This document shows, piece by piece, positions 1 to 6,562 of a stretch of 9,108 nt of DNA. Made by a program: the position numbers and the translations under genes. Below the pieces are notes generated by a model. That model was given only the letters and a program-made list of their open reading frames with translations, was not told the DNA's origin and made no database searches. Positions within the stretch are counted from its first letter, which is position 1. Each line of letters begins with the position of its first letter. Source of the stretch: an uncultured Ruthenibacterium sp. (GTDB taxonomy: Bacteria > Bacillota > Clostridia > Oscillospirales > Ruminococcaceae); assembly GCA_910587145.1 (NCBI GenBank), contig CAJUMH010000047.1, forward strand, positions 1 to 9,108, read 5' to 3'.

Positions 1-1
1 T

Positions 2-31
2 ATATTACCACATCCTTCCTCCTTTTGTCAA
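2..31 (-). promoter_or_regulatory. Sigma-A promoter for the next minus-strand unit, outside the window
   Basis: On the minus strand there is a perfect -35 TTGACA (26-31), an 18-bp spacer (8-25) and a near-consensus -10 TAATAT (2-7). Transcription would begin just left of the window edge and run away from it, so this is the promoter of the operon following sigF. The spacer contains AAAGGAGG, which looks like a ribosome binding site. Because it lies between the hexamers it would not be in this promoter's own transcript. The gene it drives cannot be seen. Confidence 0.7.
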
Positions 32-35
32 CTCC

Positions 36-65
36 TTTTTTTGAGTTTTTTCAAAAAAAATTTTT
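36..65 (-). promoter_or_regulatory. A/T-tract block, UP-element-like, upstream of the left-edge promoter
   Basis: Phased A and T tracts lie directly upstream of the -35 box at 26-31, in the usual place of an UP element bound by the RNA polymerase alpha C-terminal domain. The block also holds a 9-bp inverted repeat (36-44 with 51-59) that is almost all A/T. The rest of the 175-base stretch between this block and the sigF stop codon shows no gene and no GC-rich hairpin with a U-tract on the minus strand. The end of the spoIIA transcript is therefore not obvious, and this block may contribute to it. Confidence 0.4.
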
Positions 66-175
66 CTCTCCAAATTGCAAGATCAAATAAAACGCTTTAA
101 AACATGCGGCGGCAGGGCGGCAGCCAGCTTGCGTTCAGGAATTGCGGCGCCCGGAGCTCTTTATCGCAGGCCGAT

Positions 176-856
176 TTACGGCACCAGCTGCTGGCGCATG
201 GCGGCAAGCAGCTTGCGTTCACGGCGCGAAATCTGTACCTGCGTGGTATGCAGTACCTTTGCGGTTTCACTTTGCGTTTTGTTTTTGAAAAAGCGCAGAT
301 AGATCAGGGTTCGGTCTTCGGGCGCAAGCGTACCCAGCACGCTTTTCAGGCTGAGCAGATCGGACACTGTCTCCTCGCAGCTCTCCTGCGGGATATCAAA
401 TTCCCGGCCGCCGTCCTCGTCGCTTGCAGGCGTAAGCGACAGCGCCGGCAGCGCCGCATTCATCGCCTCGGCCGCCTGCTCGGGTGTGATGCCCAGCCGC
501 TGCGCCAGCTGCGAAACGGTTGGCTCCTGCCCTGTCTCCTTGATCCACCGCTCACGTGCCGCGCCGATCTTCAGGCTTAGCTCCTTGAGCGAACGGCTTA
601 CCTTTACCGTGCCGCCGTCGCGAAAAAGTTTTTTGATCTCGCCTAGGATGACGGGTACCGCATAGGTGGAAAAACACAGACCGCGCGTGCCGTCGAAGCC
701 GTCGTAGGCTTTTACGAGGCCCATGCACCCCGCGGAGAACAGATCGTCGTATTCGATGCCGCGCCCCCGAAAGCGCCCGGCACAGGAGTGCACAAGACCT
801 AAATTATTTTCGATAAATTCGGCGCGCGGGCCAAGCACAACGGGCGTCGGCGACAT
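176..856 (-). CDS. sigF: RNA polymerase forespore sigma factor SigF (SpoIIAC)
   Basis: Sigma-70 family factor of 226 aa that directs early forespore transcription and is held inactive by SpoIIAB until partner switching. Sigma region 2 spans about residues 13-82, with DDLFSAGCMGLVKAYDGFD (37-55) and FSTYAVPVILGEIKK (62-76). Region 3 starts at KVSRSLKEL (85-93). Region 4 ends in the helix-turn-helix QSETAKVLHTTQVQISRRERK. The third gene of the spoIIA operon cannot be another sporulation sigma by context. The ATG at 854-856 was chosen because it follows AGGAAG at suitable spacing; the frame is open further upstream, but the extension has no sigma-like sequence. With this start the protein is about 29 residues shorter than B. 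subtilis SigF (255 aa, from memory), the loss being at the N-terminus. The recognition-helix end reads SRRERK where SRLEKK is usual. An 80-nt gap with a small hairpin separates it from spoIIAB. Confidence 0.92.
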   Translation of the reverse strand: MSPTPVVLGPRAEFIENNLGLVHSCAGRFRGRGIEYDDLFSAGCMGLVKAYDGFDGTRGLCFSTYAVPVILGEIKKLFRDGGTVKVSRSLKELSLKIGAARERWIKETGQEPTVSQLAQRLGITPEQAAEAMNAALPALSLTPASDEDGGREFDIPQESCEETVSDLLSLKSVLGTLAPEDRTLIYLRFFKNKTQSETAKVLHTTQVQISRRERKLLAAMRQQLVP

Positions 857-885
857 TTTTTCCGCTTCCTTTCCGCGGGGCCGCA

Positions 886-903
886 AGGGGGAATGTGTTC
901 CCT
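886..903 (-). other. Small hairpin in the spoIIAB-sigF gap
   Basis: GGGAA (889-893) and TTCCC (898-902) form a 5-bp stem with a 4-nt loop, about 30 nt before the sigF start codon. There is no U-tract, so it is not a terminator. It could tune sigF translation or mRNA processing within the operon, but a stem this short may also be chance. Confidence 0.25.
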
Positions 904-936
904 GCGTGCCCGGCTTTTGATTATGTAGCGGAAAGC

Positions 937-1365
937 TCAGCGGCGGCCCAGACGCTTTTCCAGAACAACGCGCGTTCCCCTGCCCGGCCCGGAATAGACC
1001 TTGAGCGAATCGGTAAAGCTTGTCATCACCGCAAAGCCAAGGCCCGCGCGCTCCGGCCCACCCGTTGTAAACAGCGGCTCCATCGCCTTGGCCACATCCG
1101 GAATGCCGCACCCCTTGTCCGTTACCGTCACGCGCAGCGTACCGTCCCCATAGAGCGCGGCGGTGAGCGTCACATTCCCGATGCGGTCGGCATAGGCGTG
1201 GACGATGCAGTTTGTCACAGCCTCGGAGACGGCCGTTTTCAAATCGGCCAGCTCGTCCATCGTGGGATCGGCCTGCGCGGCAAACGCGGCGACGGCGCTG
1301 CGCGCAAAGCCCTCGTTCACACTGCGGCTGGGAAATACCAGCCGGATCGTATTCAGCGCTTTCAT
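937..1365 (-). CDS. spoIIAB: Anti-sigma-F factor and serine kinase SpoIIAB
   Basis: A 142-aa GHKL-fold protein that binds SigF when loaded with ATP and inactivates SpoIIAA by phosphorylating one serine. DPTMDELADLKTAVSEAVTN (33-52) carries the N-box, with Glu48 and Asn52 in the catalytic and magnesium positions. The G1 box is DKGCGIPD (83-90), and the lid plus G2 box is PLFTTGGPERAGLGF (97-111). The lid looks one residue shorter than in B. subtilis SpoIIAB (KPELERSG there, GGPERAG here). Arg22 sits in the FAR segment that is also conserved in B. subtilis. The ATG at 1363-1365 follows AAAGGAGTG at good spacing, and only 13 nt separate it from the spoIIAA stop, so translation is probably coupled. 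Length is close to the family norm of about 146 aa. Confidence 0.95.
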   Translation of the reverse strand: MKALNTIRLVFPSRSVNEGFARSAVAAFAAQADPTMDELADLKTAVSEAVTNCIVHAYADRIGNVTLTAALYGDGTLRVTVTDKGCGIPDVAKAMEPLFTTGGPERAGLGFAVMTSFTDSLKVYSGPGRGTRVVLEKRLGRR

Positions 1366-1378
1366 GCGGAACACTCCT

Positions 1379-1678
1379 TTACTCCTTCGATTCGATGCCC
1401 GCGACGGACAACGTGCGGCGGATATCCTTAGGCGCCTTTTGCACCACAACCACGCCGCCCAGCGCGCTCACCAGCTTGTGGCGGCCCAGAATCAGGCCGA
1501 TGCCCGCGGAATCCATAAAAGTGACCGCCGAAAAATCCAGTATCAGAATCGCGGGCGATGCGGCGGCGATGCGGTCGTCGATGGCCGCGCGCAGCTGCGC
1601 CGCGCCGTGGTGATCGATCTCGCCGGACAGCAGCGCCGTCAGCGTTTTTCCGTCCTGCCGAAACGTTACCTGTGTCAT
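1379..1678 (-). CDS. spoIIAA: Anti-anti-sigma factor SpoIIAA (STAS domain), short C-terminus
   Basis: STAS-domain protein that frees SigF by binding SpoIIAB. The hallmark FMDSAGIGLILGR carries the phosphorylatable serine (Ser57 in this numbering, equivalent to Ser58 in B. subtilis), and LSGEIDHH near residue 20 matches the SpoIIAB-contacting segment. Two ATGs lie at the start. The one at 1676-1678 gives 99 aa and has a GGGGGG run about 6 nt upstream, while the one at 1682-1684 (101 aa) abuts that run with no spacing, so the inner one is preferred. The protein stops about 15-18 residues before the usual family end, just after VAGIESKE, so it lacks the last strand and helix seen in B. subtilis (117 aa). 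The final codons double as the start of the spoIIAB ribosome binding region. It is the first gene of the operon. Confidence 0.93.
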   Translation of the reverse strand: MTQVTFRQDGKTLTALLSGEIDHHGAAQLRAAIDDRIAAASPAILILDFSAVTFMDSAGIGLILGRHKLVSALGGVVVVQKAPKDIRRTLSVAGIESKE

Positions 1679-1720
1679 TTTCATCCCCCCTGTTTTGTCC
1701 GTCTATCCTATAAAGCCGCA

Positions 1721-1744
1721 AGGGCGGGCTTTGCCGCCTGCCCT
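1721..1744 (-). promoter_or_regulatory. Hairpin in the spoIIAA upstream region
   Basis: AGGGCGGGC pairs with GCCTGCCCT around a 6-nt loop, giving a 9-bp stem with one G-U pair, about 45 nt before the spoIIAA start. It has no U-tract. It could be a leader structure or an operator of the spoIIA operon. I found no convincing sigma-H (AGGA..GAAT) or sigma-A pair between 1679 and 1760. A TATGAT hexamer lies at 1788-1793 on the minus strand but has no good -35 partner. Confidence 0.3.
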
Positions 1745-1761
1745 GCACATGGCTGCCAAAC

Positions 1762-1787
1762 AAAAAAGGCACAACGCCTATGCCTTT
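1762..1787 (-). terminator. Probable rho-independent terminator of the valS-GNAT-folC operon
   Basis: On the minus strand AAAGGCA (1781-1787) pairs with TGCCTTT (1765-1771) around a 9-nt loop, and the 3' arm runs into TTTTTT (1762-1767). The stem is only 7 bp, so the terminator may be leaky. It lies between folC and spoIIAA, about 85 nt before the latter, and would separate the housekeeping operon from the sporulation operon. Confidence 0.55.
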
Positions 1788-1857
1788 ATCATAGACGATA
1801 TGCCTTACATTTTTTGTTGTTTTCGGTCGCGGGAGCGCTATGTTTTTTGCCGTCCTC

Positions 1858-1915
1858 CGCGAGCCTGTGCGCTTACAGCACCCGCCGGGCGCGAAAGCGC
1901 GCGGAAAGGCTCGCG
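1858..1915. other. Predicted three-way-junction structure after folC
   Basis: The outer stem is CGCGAGCC (1858-1865) with GGCTCGCG (1908-1915), 8 bp and perfect. Inside it sit two adjacent hairpins. One is GTGC/GCAC (1867-1870 with 1878-1881). The other is CCGC/GCGG (1882-1885 with 1901-1904), enclosing GCGC-GAAA-GCGC (1889-1900) with a 3-nt bulge. Only T1866 and AAA at 1905-1907 remain unpaired at the junction. On the plus strand the second hairpin has a GNRA-type loop. The strand in use is unknown: folC transcripts would carry the minus version. No known RNA family is recognised. Confidence 0.35.
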
Positions 1916-1935
1916 ATATCAAGCCGGTTTTTCAT
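1873..1935 (-). CDS. Possible 20-residue basic small protein overlapping the folC stop
   Basis: The folC stop codon shares bases with an ATG in an ATGA overlap, the classic arrangement for translational coupling, and a GGGGG run lies about 7 nt upstream. The ORF encodes a 20-residue peptide starting MKNRLDIAS and ending in an arginine-rich FRARRVL. It has no membrane segment or motif I recognise. It coincides with the predicted three-way junction at 1858-1915, so the bases may be kept for RNA structure rather than for coding. Nothing but the overlap and the ribosome binding site supports it as a gene. Confidence 0.25.
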   Translation of the reverse strand: MKNRLDIASLSARFRARRVL

Positions 1936-3215
1936 TCCAAAGCCCCCTCTGCTGCCAGCAGCGCCCGCGCTTCGGCAGCCAGATAAAGGCTGCCGCATAC
2001 CACAAGCCCGTTCGGGGCGTCGCCCTGTGCCAGCCGCAGCGCCTCGGCCACGCTGGCGCACGGCGTCACCTTGGTAAAATGGCGTCCGGCCAGCGCGGCG
2101 AGCGCCTCGGCAGAAAGCGCGCGCGGGCTGTCGGCCCGCACGGTATACACGCGCGAAAAACAGGGGGCGAGCGCCGCCAGCACCTGCTGCGGCTGCTTGC
2201 CGTTCAAAAGGCCGAGCACCGCCGTCAGGCCCAAAAGCCCCGCGCCGCGCAGCGTTGCCGCCAGCGCCCGCGCGCCGTCCGGGTTGTGCGCGCCGTCCAC
2301 GATCACCAGCGGGCGGCGGCGCAGCACCTCGATGCGCGCGGGAAACCGTGTGTTTGCAATGCCGTTCATAATCGCCTCGTCCGGGATGTCGAACCCCTTT
2401 TCGCACAGCGCCAGCGCGGCCTCCACCACCACGGCGGCGTTGCAGGCCTGGTGCCGGCCCGGAAAGGGGATCGTAAGATCGTACCCGCCGTAATTCACAC
2501 GGTTTTCCAGAGGGCGGGCACGGTAAATGCGCAGGTCTTCCAACTCCGGGATCACAAGCGGGCAGCCCGCCTTTTGTGCGCGCAGAACGATTTCGTCCAT
2601 CGCCGCGCGCGGCTGCTCGGGATAGGCGACGGCCGTACAGCGGTTTTTCAGGATGCCGCACTTTTCGGCGGCGATTTTTTCCTCGGTATCGCCCAGCAGC
2701 TCCATGTGATCTTTTGCAATGTGCATGATGCACGCCACAAGCGTATTTTCGATGGCGTTGGTGGAATCGAGACGGCCGCCGAGGCCGACCTCGAGGCACA
2801 CAATGTCGCATTGCTCCCGCGCAAACCAGAGCAGCGCCGCCGCCGTCACCGCATCAAATTCCACCAAGCTGTCCCAGCCGTCCGCGCGAAGGGCGTCTGC
2901 CGCCGCGCGCACCTCACCGAGCAGCGCTGCCAGCACGTCCGGCGCGATCATTTTCCCGTTCACCTGAAACCGCTCGCGAAAATCCAGCACATAGGGGCTC
3001 ACACTCGTGCCGACGCGATACCCCGCGCTGCGCAAAACGCAGGAAAGCATCGCCGCGGCGCTGCCCTTGCCGTTTGTGCCGGCAATGTGGACAAATTTCA
3101 GCTGTTTTTGCGGGTCGCCCAGCTTTGCCAGCAGGCGGTGCGTATTTTCCACACCCGGGTGCTGTGCCAAACGCGGCAGACGATGCACCCAGGCAAGCGC
3201 TTCTTCGTAATTCAT
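1932..3215 (-). CDS. folC: Folylpolyglutamate synthase / dihydrofolate synthase FolC
   Basis: Mur-ligase family enzyme of 427 aa that adds glutamate to folates using ATP, keeping them in the cytoplasm, and in many bacteria also makes dihydrofolate from dihydropteroate. The P-loop is HIAGTNGKGS (43-52). The folate-binding segment SPYVLDFRERFQVNG (73-87) has SPY where SPH is usual. The metal and omega-loop segment is CLEVGLGGRLDSTN (140-153). KDHMELLGDT followed by AAEKCGI contains Lys185, the equivalent of the carboxylated lysine. The C-terminal ligase domain starts near IVDGAHNPDGARAL (305-318) and includes GSLYLAAEAR near the end. Length is normal. The ATG at 3213-3215 has AAAGGGG about 10 nt upstream. 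It lies 57 nt after the GNAT gene, in the order valS-GNAT-folC; valS-folC adjacency is also known in Bacillus. Confidence 0.95.
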   Translation of the reverse strand: MNYEEALAWVHRLPRLAQHPGVENTHRLLAKLGDPQKQLKFVHIAGTNGKGSAAAMLSCVLRSAGYRVGTSVSPYVLDFRERFQVNGKMIAPDVLAALLGEVRAAADALRADGWDSLVEFDAVTAAALLWFAREQCDIVCLEVGLGGRLDSTNAIENTLVACIMHIAKDHMELLGDTEEKIAAEKCGILKNRCTAVAYPEQPRAAMDEIVLRAQKAGCPLVIPELEDLRIYRARPLENRVNYGGYDLTIPFPGRHQACNAAVVVEAALALCEKGFDIPDEAIMNGIANTRFPARIEVLRRRPLVIVDGAHNPDGARALAATLRGAGLLGLTAVLGLLNGKQPQQVLAALAPCFSRVYTVRADSPRALSAEALAALAGRHFTKVTPCASVAEALRLAQGDAPNGLVVCGSLYLAAEARALLAAEGALE

Positions 3216-3272
3216 CGCAAACGCCCCTTTTTCACAAACGTAAGCCGCGGCAAAGGCATGCCGGAAAAGCGG

Positions 3273-3791
3273 TTACTCCACCAGCCGCTCCATCTCCAGC
3301 GCGGCGCGGTATCGGCCGTCCGGCATACGGAAAAAGCGTTCCATGCGCCCCACCGTGTGAAAGCCGAGCTTTTCATACAGATGGATTGCCGGAGCGTTGT
3401 CCGCCAGCACCTCCAGCGTAAACACCGTCACGCCCGCGGCCTCGCCCAGCGCCAGCAGCTGTTTCAGCATCTGTGTGGCAACGCCTCGGTTCCAGTGCGT
3501 CCGGCGCACGCTCACATCCACAGCCGCGCGATGCACCAGCCGCGCGCGCGGCGTGCGCGACAGGCCGCACACACCGACAAGTTCCTGCGCGCACTCTGCC
3601 ACAAGCATCACCGTGCAGGGATCGTTCTGCGCGGCAGAAAGGCGCTGCGCCTCCTGCTCCACCGTCAAAGGCACCCCCTCGGCGCCGAACGTCAGGTTGT
3701 CGCTCTCGCCGCCGATCCGCCTCAGGTATTCCAGCATTGCCGCCGCATCCTCTGCCCGTGCCGGGCGAATACAGATTTCGTTCATTTCCAC
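3273..3791 (-). CDS. GNAT family N-acetyltransferase
   Basis: A 172-aa acetyl-CoA-dependent acyltransferase of the GNAT fold. Motif A, which binds the CoA pyrophosphate, is HWNRGVATQML, near residues 99-109. Motif B is the LYEKLGF signature (138-144), after LEVLADNAPAIH. The C-terminus, FFRMPDGRYRAALEMERLVE, resembles amino-acid or small-molecule acetyltransferases, but the substrate cannot be read from sequence. The GTG at 3789-3791 is preferred as start because AAGGAG sits 6 nt upstream; the ATG two codons later would have a 12-nt spacing. It lies 84 nt after valS and 57 nt before folC, all in one direction and with no terminator between, so it is probably co-transcribed and under T-box control. 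Confidence 0.87.
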   Translation of the reverse strand: MEMNEICIRPARAEDAAAMLEYLRRIGGESDNLTFGAEGVPLTVEQEAQRLSAAQNDPCTVMLVAECAQELVGVCGLSRTPRARLVHRAAVDVSVRRTHWNRGVATQMLKQLLALGEAAGVTVFTLEVLADNAPAIHLYEKLGFHTVGRMERFFRMPDGRYRAALEMERLVE

Positions 3792-3875
3792 AAGCCGCTC
3801 CTTCCCTTCTGGTACAGGCGAATGCCCCGGGCCCATCCGCAAAACAGCGCTTTTCGGTCCCTCGGCAGGCCTATG

Positions 3876-6497
3876 TTATCCCAGCGCCGCGATCGATTGT
3901 TCGATCTTCGCGAGCTTTTCCCCTGCTGCCGCGTGCTTTTGGCGCATCTCCTGCACGATGTGCGCCGGGGCCTTGCTGACAAAGCCCTCGTTCGCAAGCT
4001 TCGCCGCCATGGAGGCCAGCTCTTTTTCGCACTTTTCCTTCTCTTTGGCAAGGCGCGCCTGCTCTTTTTCGCGGTCGATCAGCTCCGCCATGGGGATGAA
4101 CGCCCGCGCGGCATGCGTGACCACCTGCGCGGCGCCTTTCGGATCGCCTGTAAACTGCGCGGTAAACGTTACCTCGCTTGCAAACGCAAACTTGGCAAGG
4201 TAGGCGGCGCCGGCCTCGAACGGCGCCTTGTCCGCCGTTTCGAGAATCAGCGTTGTGCGCTTGGCCGGGTGCACGCCCATCTCGGCGCGCAGCGTGCGCA
4301 CGGCCTTGATCAGATCCATGATCTTTTCAAAGCCCGCTTCCTCGTCGGCGTAATCCATCGCCGCATCATACACCGGCCAGGCCTGCAGCATCAGCGTCTC
4401 GGACGCACCGGGCAGAGCGGTGTAGATCTCTTCCGTAATGAACGGCATAAACGGGTGCAGCAGCGCCAGCGCCGTTTTCAGCACCGACACAAGCACCTGG
4501 CGCGCGCTGTCGGCCTCGGCGGCGTTCTCGCTGCCAAGGCGCAGCTTCGCGATCTCGATATACCAATCGCAATAAACATTCCAGATAAAATCCTGCACCT
4601 TCTGCGCGGCCAGGCCGAGCTCGAATTTATCCAGATTTTCGGTGACACTTTTCACCAGCGTATTCAGCTGCGAAAGCACCCATTTGTCGGCCATTGTCAG
4701 CGAGGCGGGCGCGCCGGGAACAAAATCCGCGGGCAGGTTCATCATCACAAAGCGCGCAGCGTTCCACAGCTTGTTGGCAAAGTTGCGGCTGGCCTTTACT
4801 TTTTCGTCCGAAAAGCGCATATCGTTGCCCGGCGTGGAGCCCACCACCAGCGTTAGGCGCAGCGCGTCCGCGCCGTACTGCTCAATGATCTCCAGCGGGT
4901 CGATGCCGTTGCCGAGGCTCTTGGACATCTTGCGCCCCTGCGCATCGCGCACAAGGCCGTGGATCAGCACGTTTTCAAACGGCGCCTTGTCGGTATAGGT
5001 GAGGCCGGAAAAGATCATGCGGCTCACCCAGAAGGTGATGATATCGTACCCCGTAACCAGCGTATTCGTGGGATAAAAATAGGCGAGATCCTCGGTCTGC
5101 TCGGGCCAGCCCAGCGTGGAGAACGGCCAGAGTGCGCTGGAAAACCAGGTGTCCAGCGTATCTTCGTCCTGCCGCACCGGCGCGCCGCAGTTCGGGCACG
5201 CCTCCAGCGGCGTTTCGGAGACATGGATCTTTCCGCACGCATCGCAGTAATACGCCGGGATGCGGTGTCCCCACCAAAGCTGGCGGCTGATGCACCAATC
5301 GCGCGTATTTTCCATCCAGTTGAAATAGTGTTTATCAAAGCGCTCCGGCACAAAGCGGATGCGCCCGTCGCGCACGGCCTCGATGGCGGGGCCTGCCAGC
5401 GGCAGCATCTTCACAAACCACTGCTTGCTCACCATCGGCTCCACCGTGGTGCCGCAGCGATAGCACGTGCCCACGTTGTGGCTGTGCGGCTCTACCGAGG
5501 CGAGATACCCGCCCGCCTCTAAATCGGCCACAATGGCCTTGCGCGCGGCGTACCGGTCCAGCCCGGCATATTTGCCGCAGTCCTCCGTCATACGCGCGTC
5601 GTCTGTGAGCACCTTTACAATGGACAGGCCGTGCCGCACGCCCACCTCGAAATCGTTCGGGTCGTGCGCGGGAGTGATCTTTACAACGCCCGTGCCGAAT
5701 TCCCGGTCTACATACGTATCGCACACTACGGGGATCTCGCGGTTCACCAGCGGCAGCAGCACCTTTTTGCCGTGCAGATGGGTATAGCGCTCGTCGTCCG
5801 GATGTACGGCAATGGCCGTATCGCCCAGCATCGTTTCGGGGCGCGTAGTGGCAAGCTCGACAAATTCGCCGCTGCCCACCACCGGATATTTCAGATGCCA
5901 GAACGAGCCGGCCTGATCCTCATATTCCACCTCGGCGTCGGAGATGGAGGTTTTGCAGTGCGGGCACCAGTTGATGATGCGCTCGCCGCGATAGATGAGG
6001 CCCTCGTCGTACAGCTTTTTGAACACCTTCAGCACGGCCTTGCTGCAGCCCTCGTCCATTGTAAAGCGCTCGCGCTTCCAATCGCACGAGCAGCCCAGCT
6101 TTTTCAGCTGTTCTACAATGCGCCCGCCGTACTGCTTTTTCCAATCCCACGCGCGCACCAAAAACTGCTCGCGGCCGATGGCCTGCTTGGTAAGGCCTTC
6201 CTCCTTCATTTTTGCCACGATCTTTGCCTCGGTGGCGATGGAGGCGTGGTCGATGCCGGGCACCCACAGCGCGGCATAGCCCTGCATGCGCTTATAGCGA
6301 ATGAGGATATCCTGCTCGGTTTCGTCCATCGCATGGCCCATGTGCAGCTGCCCGGTGATGTTGGGCGGCGGCATCACGATGGTATAGGGCTTTTTTTCGG
6401 GGTCGCGCTCGGTGTGGAAATAATCCATCTCCACCCATCTTTGATAGTGCCTGTCCTCCACGGCGGCAGGGTCGTAGATCTTTGCCAGCTCCTTCAT
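3876..6497 (-). CDS. valS: Valine--tRNA ligase ValS
   Basis: Class I aminoacyl-tRNA synthetase of 873 aa that charges tRNA-Val. The HIGH signature is PPPNITGQLHMGH, ending in HMGH at 52-55. The editing (CP1) domain contains ATTRPETMLGDTA (from about 216) and AHDPNDFEVG (277-286), which clears mischarged threonine. WCPHC (177-181) and a zinc-ribbon set Cys418, Cys421, Cys434 and Cys437 are intact. The second ATP signature KMSKS is at 523-527. The C-terminal 65 or so residues form the tRNA-binding coiled coil rich in Lys, Glu and Ala. The ATG at 6495-6497 follows AAGGGAG at 7 nt. An in-frame ATG at 6522-6524 sits in the terminator tail without a ribosome binding site and was rejected. It is the first gene of the operon with GNAT and folC. 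Confidence 0.98.
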   Translation of the reverse strand: MKELAKIYDPAAVEDRHYQRWVEMDYFHTERDPEKKPYTIVMPPPNITGQLHMGHAMDETEQDILIRYKRMQGYAALWVPGIDHASIATEAKIVAKMKEEGLTKQAIGREQFLVRAWDWKKQYGGRIVEQLKKLGCSCDWKRERFTMDEGCSKAVLKVFKKLYDEGLIYRGERIINWCPHCKTSISDAEVEYEDQAGSFWHLKYPVVGSGEFVELATTRPETMLGDTAIAVHPDDERYTHLHGKKVLLPLVNREIPVVCDTYVDREFGTGVVKITPAHDPNDFEVGVRHGLSIVKVLTDDARMTEDCGKYAGLDRYAARKAIVADLEAGGYLASVEPHSHNVGTCYRCGTTVEPMVSKQWFVKMLPLAGPAIEAVRDGRIRFVPERFDKHYFNWMENTRDWCISRQLWWGHRIPAYYCDACGKIHVSETPLEACPNCGAPVRQDEDTLDTWFSSALWPFSTLGWPEQTEDLAYFYPTNTLVTGYDIITFWVSRMIFSGLTYTDKAPFENVLIHGLVRDAQGRKMSKSLGNGIDPLEIIEQYGADALRLTLVVGSTPGNDMRFSDEKVKASRNFANKLWNAARFVMMNLPADFVPGAPASLTMADKWVLSQLNTLVKSVTENLDKFELGLAAQKVQDFIWNVYCDWYIEIAKLRLGSENAAEADSARQVLVSVLKTALALLHPFMPFITEEIYTALPGASETLMLQAWPVYDAAMDYADEEAGFEKIMDLIKAVRTLRAEMGVHPAKRTTLILETADKAPFEAGAAYLAKFAFASEVTFTAQFTGDPKGAAQVVTHAARAFIPMAELIDREKEQARLAKEKEKCEKELASMAAKLANEGFVSKAPAHIVQEMRQKHAAAGEKLAKIEQSIAALG

Positions 6498-6524
6498 TTC
6501 GATTCTCCCTTTCCGGGACGGCAT

Positions 6525-6562
6525 AAAAAAAGCCGTCCCATGTTGTATTCCATGGGACGGCT
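6525..6562 (-). terminator. T-box-controlled terminator before valS
   Basis: AGCCGTCCCATG (minus strand, 6551-6562) pairs perfectly over 12 bp with CATGGGACGGCT (6531-6542) around an 8-nt loop, followed by seven Ts (6525-6531). The GTCCC of the 5' arm is the segment that pairs with GGG of the T-box core in the antiterminator, so the two structures exclude each other. Confidence 0.95.

Noticed and set aside
857..1111. An 85-residue N-terminal extension of SigF
   Set aside because: It overlaps spoIIAB coding sequence, has no sigma-like sequence, and the ATG at 856 has a ribosome binding site.
1695..4856. A 1053-codon open frame on the plus strand, antisense to folC, the GNAT gene and valS
   Set aside because: It is rich in Arg, His, Gln and Ala with no domain, and mirrors three well-identified genes. 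Long antisense frames are expected in GC-rich DNA with biased third positions.
6498..6524. Upstream in-frame ATG adding nine residues to ValS
   Set aside because: It sits in the terminator tail with no ribosome binding site, while the ATG at 6497 has a good one and begins at the family-typical N-terminus.
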